Assembly (NCBI GenBank): GCA_964645775.1
Contig: CAZYBU010000001.1
Span: 62,001 to 126,000, forward strand
DNA: 64,000 nucleotides
Direction of reading: 5' to 3'
Origin: CAZYBU01 sp964645775
Lineage (GTDB): Bacteria > Spirochaetota > UBA4802 > UBA5550
Of the stretch, positions 61,603 through 64,000 are shown piece by piece; position 1 is the stretch's first letter; every line of letters starts with the position of its first letter. The notes beneath the pieces were generated by a model, which saw only the letters and a list, made by a program, of their open reading frames with translations, was not told where the DNA came from and made no database searches. A program made the translations under genes and the position numbers.

Positions 61603-62874
61603 ATGAACGTGAACATGATAATGCCGAAATACTATGAATTCTGTGCCAGTGTCCGTGTCCTCTCAGGTAAAAAGTCCCTGGATCAGGTGGCTGATTATCT
61701 GAAGAAGAGAAATACAACCAGACCTCTAATTATCACGGACGAAGGTGTATCTGCGGTCGGTCTGGTCAAGACGGTAACAAAATCTCTCGGTAAGACCGCC
61801 TCTGCTATCTTTGACCAGGTCCCCATGGATTCTGACCTCCTGGTCGTACAGAAGATAGCGGCTCTTTACAGGAAAAAGAAATGCGATAGCATTATCGCCC
61901 TCGGAGGAGGGTCCGTCCTGGATACGGCCAAGGGAGTCAATATCCTGGTCTCTCTGGGTGGTGAAAATCTCATGGATTACGCGGGGGCCGGCGTCATCAG
62001 GAGAAGGTTACAACCTCTGGTTGCTGTTCCCACCACGGCAGGTACCGGCTCAGAGATGACTGCTGCGGCTGTAATTGCGGACAGAAAGCGGAATATCAAG
62101 CTGACTTTTGTGTCCCAGTTTTTGTTGCCTGACCTGGCCGTTCTAGACCCGAGAATGACGATGACCCTTCCGCCCCATATCACTGCAGCCACGGCCATGG
62201 ACGCCATGACTCACGCCTGTGAGGCGTACACATGTCTTGCCAAGAACCCCCTGAGTGACGCTCTCTCTCTGAAGGCAATCGAGTTGTTAAGCCAGAACCT
62301 GATCGATGTCATGAATAACCCTAAGAACGAGAAGGGCAGGCTTGCCCTGGCGAACGGTGCCACCCTGGCAGGTATGTCATTTTCAAATTCCATGGTGGGC
62401 ATGGTCCATAACCTGGGACATTCAACGGGTGCACTTTGCCACGTTCCCCATGGGCAGGCCATGGCCATTTTTCTACCCTACGGCCTGGAGTATAATCTAC
62501 ATAAGACCGCCCGCCATACGGGTGAATTGCTTTACTCTCTTGTCGGTCCGGAGGACTTCGCCGCCACGCCGGAGAAAAAAAGGCCCCGCCGTGCCATCGA
62601 GGCCATAAGAGAACTAAACCTGGGTCTTCATGAACTGACCGGCGGGCGCCACGCCACCTGCCTGAAGGAACTGACAGATCGGGAAGGAAGGGAAATAGTA
62701 CCCAGGGAGAAACTGCCTGATATAGCTCGAACCGCTCTGGGGGACGGAGCAAGTGTCTATAACCCCGAGGAGAGCGATTTTGAGGATAACCTTATGGTGC
62801 TGGAACACGCCTGGGAAGGCATTCCCCTGGACCTGAAAAAGGTGGTCAGGGGGAGGCGCGGACAAAAATTCTGA
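61603..62874 (+). CDS. Iron-containing alcohol dehydrogenase, intact
   Basis: 423 residues. The NAD(P) site IIALGGGSVLDTAKGVNILV is complete, as is TTAGTGSEMTAAAVI. The metal ligands are present: DAMTHACEAYTCLAKNPLSD (Asp, His), HNLGHSTGALCHVPHGQAMA (His, His). The C-terminal half is helical. It interconverts aldehyde and alcohol and would complete acid-aldehyde-alcohol conversion with the AOR. ATG 61603 follows AAGGGG almost at once; GTG 61609 or ATG 61615 are also possible starts. A weak hairpin with T tract ends the operon at 62958. Confidence 0.92.
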   Translation: MNVNMIMPKYYEFCASVRVLSGKKSLDQVADYLKKRNTTRPLIITDEGVSAVGLVKTVTKSLGKTASAIFDQVPMDSDLLVVQKIAALYRKKKCDSIIALGGGSVLDTAKGVNILVSLGGENLMDYAGAGVIRRRLQPLVAVPTTAGTGSEMTAAAVIADRKRNIKLTFVSQFLLPDLAVLDPRMTMTLPPHITAATAMDAMTHACEAYTCLAKNPLSDALSLKAIELLSQNLIDVMNNPKNEKGRLALANGATLAGMSFSNSMVGMVHNLGHSTGALCHVPHGQAMAIFLPYGLEYNLHKTARHTGELLYSLVGPEDFAATPEKKRPRRAIEAIRELNLGLHELTGGRHATCLKELTDREGREIVPREKLPDIARTALGDGASVYNPEESDFEDNLMVLEHAWEGIPLDLKKVVRGRRGQKF

Positions 62875-62957
62875 TTTTCCCTTACCGTTTGAAACCTCTT
62901 CGTGATTTTGATACCTTGGATATGAAGTATTAATACTTTTTCAGGGGGAGGTGAAAG

Positions 62958-62976
62958 GACAGGGTCCCTGTCTTTT
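62958..62976 (+). terminator. Weak hairpin terminator after the AOR operon
   Basis: A 5-bp stem (GACAG/CTGTC) with a GGTCC loop, followed by TTTT. Part of the ACAGGGTCCCTGT palindrome. It sits between the dehydrogenase gene and the ATP-grasp gene. Confidence 0.4.
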
Positions 62977-62983
62977 ATGCTAT

Positions 62984-64000
62984 ATGGGTGAAAAACGGAA
63001 ATATAACATCTTCATTCCCGGTCTGGATGATTTTAACCTGAAAGAACTAAACTCCCTGGCCAATTCAGAACAGTACAACTTTCATCCTCTCCTGACCTTT
63101 GATGAGATTTTCGGGGAGAACCCTCTTCCCATACAGGATGTAATGGAGAAGAGCGAGGAGATCCTCAATAACTTTGAAGGGGAGATCGATGGTATCACAG
63201 GATTCTGGGATTTTCCCGTTACCTCAATTGTGCCTTACCTGACGGATAAACTGGATCTTCCAGGTCCTTCCCTGAAGAGCGCTCTGCTCTTTGAGCATAA
63301 GTACTGGAGTCGTCTGGTACAGAGCCGGGCCATTGACATGTATCCTGCCTTTGAGGTGGTCAATCCCTTTGACGAGAATCCCAGGGAGAAGATGACCTTT
63401 GAGTATCCATTCTGGCTGAAACCTGTTAAGGCCACGGCATCGTACCTCGGCTTTAAAATAGAGAACGACCGTGAGTTCGATGAAGCCATTTCAAAAATAA
63501 GGGCAGAGATAGACTGTTATGCCGATCCTTTTAACTGGCTGATGAACAAAGCAGACCTTCCCGGGGAGTATAGCAGGATAGACGGTTATCACTGCATCGC
63601 AGAGGAATTAATTTCCGGGGACCAGTGCACGGTATCCGGCTATACCTATGGAAATGATATTCGCATCTACGGTGTTGTGGACTCCATAAATTACTCGAAC
63701 GGAAAGTCCTTCTTCAGGTACGAGTATCCTTCATCTCTGCCCCGCAAGGTCAAGAAGTACGTGAGCGAGAGCTCAAAAAGGATCATAGACGAGTCCGGTT
63801 TCCGGGACAGCCCCTTTAACATAGAGTTTTTCTATGACGAGGCCTTCAATCATATCTGGACCCTTGAGGTTAACCCCAGACTTTCTCAGTCACACAGCTA
63901 CCTTTACCGAATGGTAGACGGTGATTCAAACTTCGAAATTATGATCAGGCTTGCCATGGGTCAGGTTCCCCATTTTCCTCGCAGGGAGGGTCCCTACGAG
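62984..64000 (+). CDS. ATP-grasp domain protein, 3' end beyond the window
   Basis: At least 339 codons, open to the right edge. The ATP-grasp fold is seen in EYPFWLKPVKATASYLGFKI (lysine strand), IDGYHCIAEELISGDQCTVS, VVDSINYSNGKSFFRYEY, the acidic metal end FNIEFFYDEAFNHIWTLEVN and PRLSQSHSYLYRMVDG. These proteins join a carboxylate to an amine or thiol with ATP; carboxylate-amine ligases and carbamoyl-phosphate-synthase-like enzymes share it. The substrate is unknown. ATG 62984 has no clear ribosome site; GTG 62951, in frame, follows directly after an AGGGGGAG box. It may be linked to the AOR operon by close spacing. Confidence 0.75.
   Translation, partial: MGEKRKYNIFIPGLDDFNLKELNSLANSEQYNFHPLLTFDEIFGENPLPIQDVMEKSEEILNNFEGEIDGITGFWDFPVTSIVPYLTDKLDLPGPSLKSALLFEHKYWSRLVQSRAIDMYPAFEVVNPFDENPREKMTFEYPFWLKPVKATASYLGFKIENDREFDEAISKIRAEIDCYADPFNWLMNKADLPGEYSRIDGYHCIAEELISGDQCTVSGYTYGNDIRIYGVVDSINYSNGKSFFRYEYPSSLPRKVKKYVSESSKRIIDESGFRDSPFNIEFFYDEAFNHIWTLEVNPRLSQSHSYLYRMVDGDSNFEIMIRLAMGQVPHFPRREGPYE

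Overview
The window is chromosomal DNA of a Gram-negative (diderm) bacterium with roughly even base composition. It carries many lipoproteins with relaxed lipoboxes, several outer-membrane beta-barrels and lytic or M23 peptidoglycan enzymes. The gene set fits Spirochaetota best: a GHKL-ATPase/HDOD fusion, a GlgD-like protein, FecR-domain and HEAT/TPR lipoproteins, and a glmU-prs-rplY(ctc)-pth block. This assignment is an inference from family content; no rRNA is present. I see no IS element, phage, CRISPR array or other clear sign of recent transfer.

Layout. 1-8876 (minus): manC, an AsmA/YdbH-like protein, a DUF1318 (YdbL-like) lipoprotein and a very large beta-propeller/TPR lipoprotein cut by the left edge. 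This looks like one envelope operon. 9029-13018 (plus): a HEAT-repeat protein with a degenerate nucleotidyl-cyclase-like domain, and a DUF481 barrel. 13019-16282 (minus): an NSS sodium symporter, an orphan OppF-type ATPase and a TPR protein. 16436-18222 (plus): FmdE-like protein and GlgD-like protein. 18381-20462 (minus): FecR lipoprotein and patatin phospholipase. 20555-28688 (plus): an unknown secreted protein, then a five-gene envelope-transport operon (TetR, beta-barrel, lipoprotein, RND/MMPL exporter, LolA-like protein). 28916-36393: HDOD regulator, MBL hydrolase, secreted helical protein, lytic transglycosylase, TIGR01777 epimerase and HEAT lipoprotein. 36439-41398 (minus): a secreted protein, pth, rplY, prs, short glmU, tRNA-Gln and ispE. 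41496-46094 (plus): HAD phosphatase, Cache sensor, 7TM-GAF-SpoIIE protein and DHH phosphoesterase. 46091-52691 (minus): M23 peptidase and a 1846-residue SprA-like outer-membrane protein. 52692-53294: a non-coding AT-rich gap with two tandem DnaA boxes. 53295-57693 (plus): PAS/GAF histidine kinase, REC-HD-GYP regulator and asnS. 58033-62874 (plus): an AOR / pseudo-alcohol-dehydrogenase / SCP2-like / alcohol-dehydrogenase operon behind a good sigma-70 promoter. A partial ATP-grasp gene follows at the right edge.

How the genes work together. Much of the window concerns the cell envelope: lipid trafficking between membranes (YdbH/YdbL-like pair, MMPL operon), peptidoglycan turnover and giant surface proteins. 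The rest is signalling, a housekeeping translation/precursor block and a redox operon. The points most worth following up are the MMPL operon with EF-hand-like loops in the pump and its partner lipoprotein, the SprA-like barrel, the AOR operon with its metal-ligand-less dehydrogenase paralogue and lipid-binding-like protein, the peptidyl-tRNA hydrolase lacking its catalytic histidine, and the tandem DnaA boxes.
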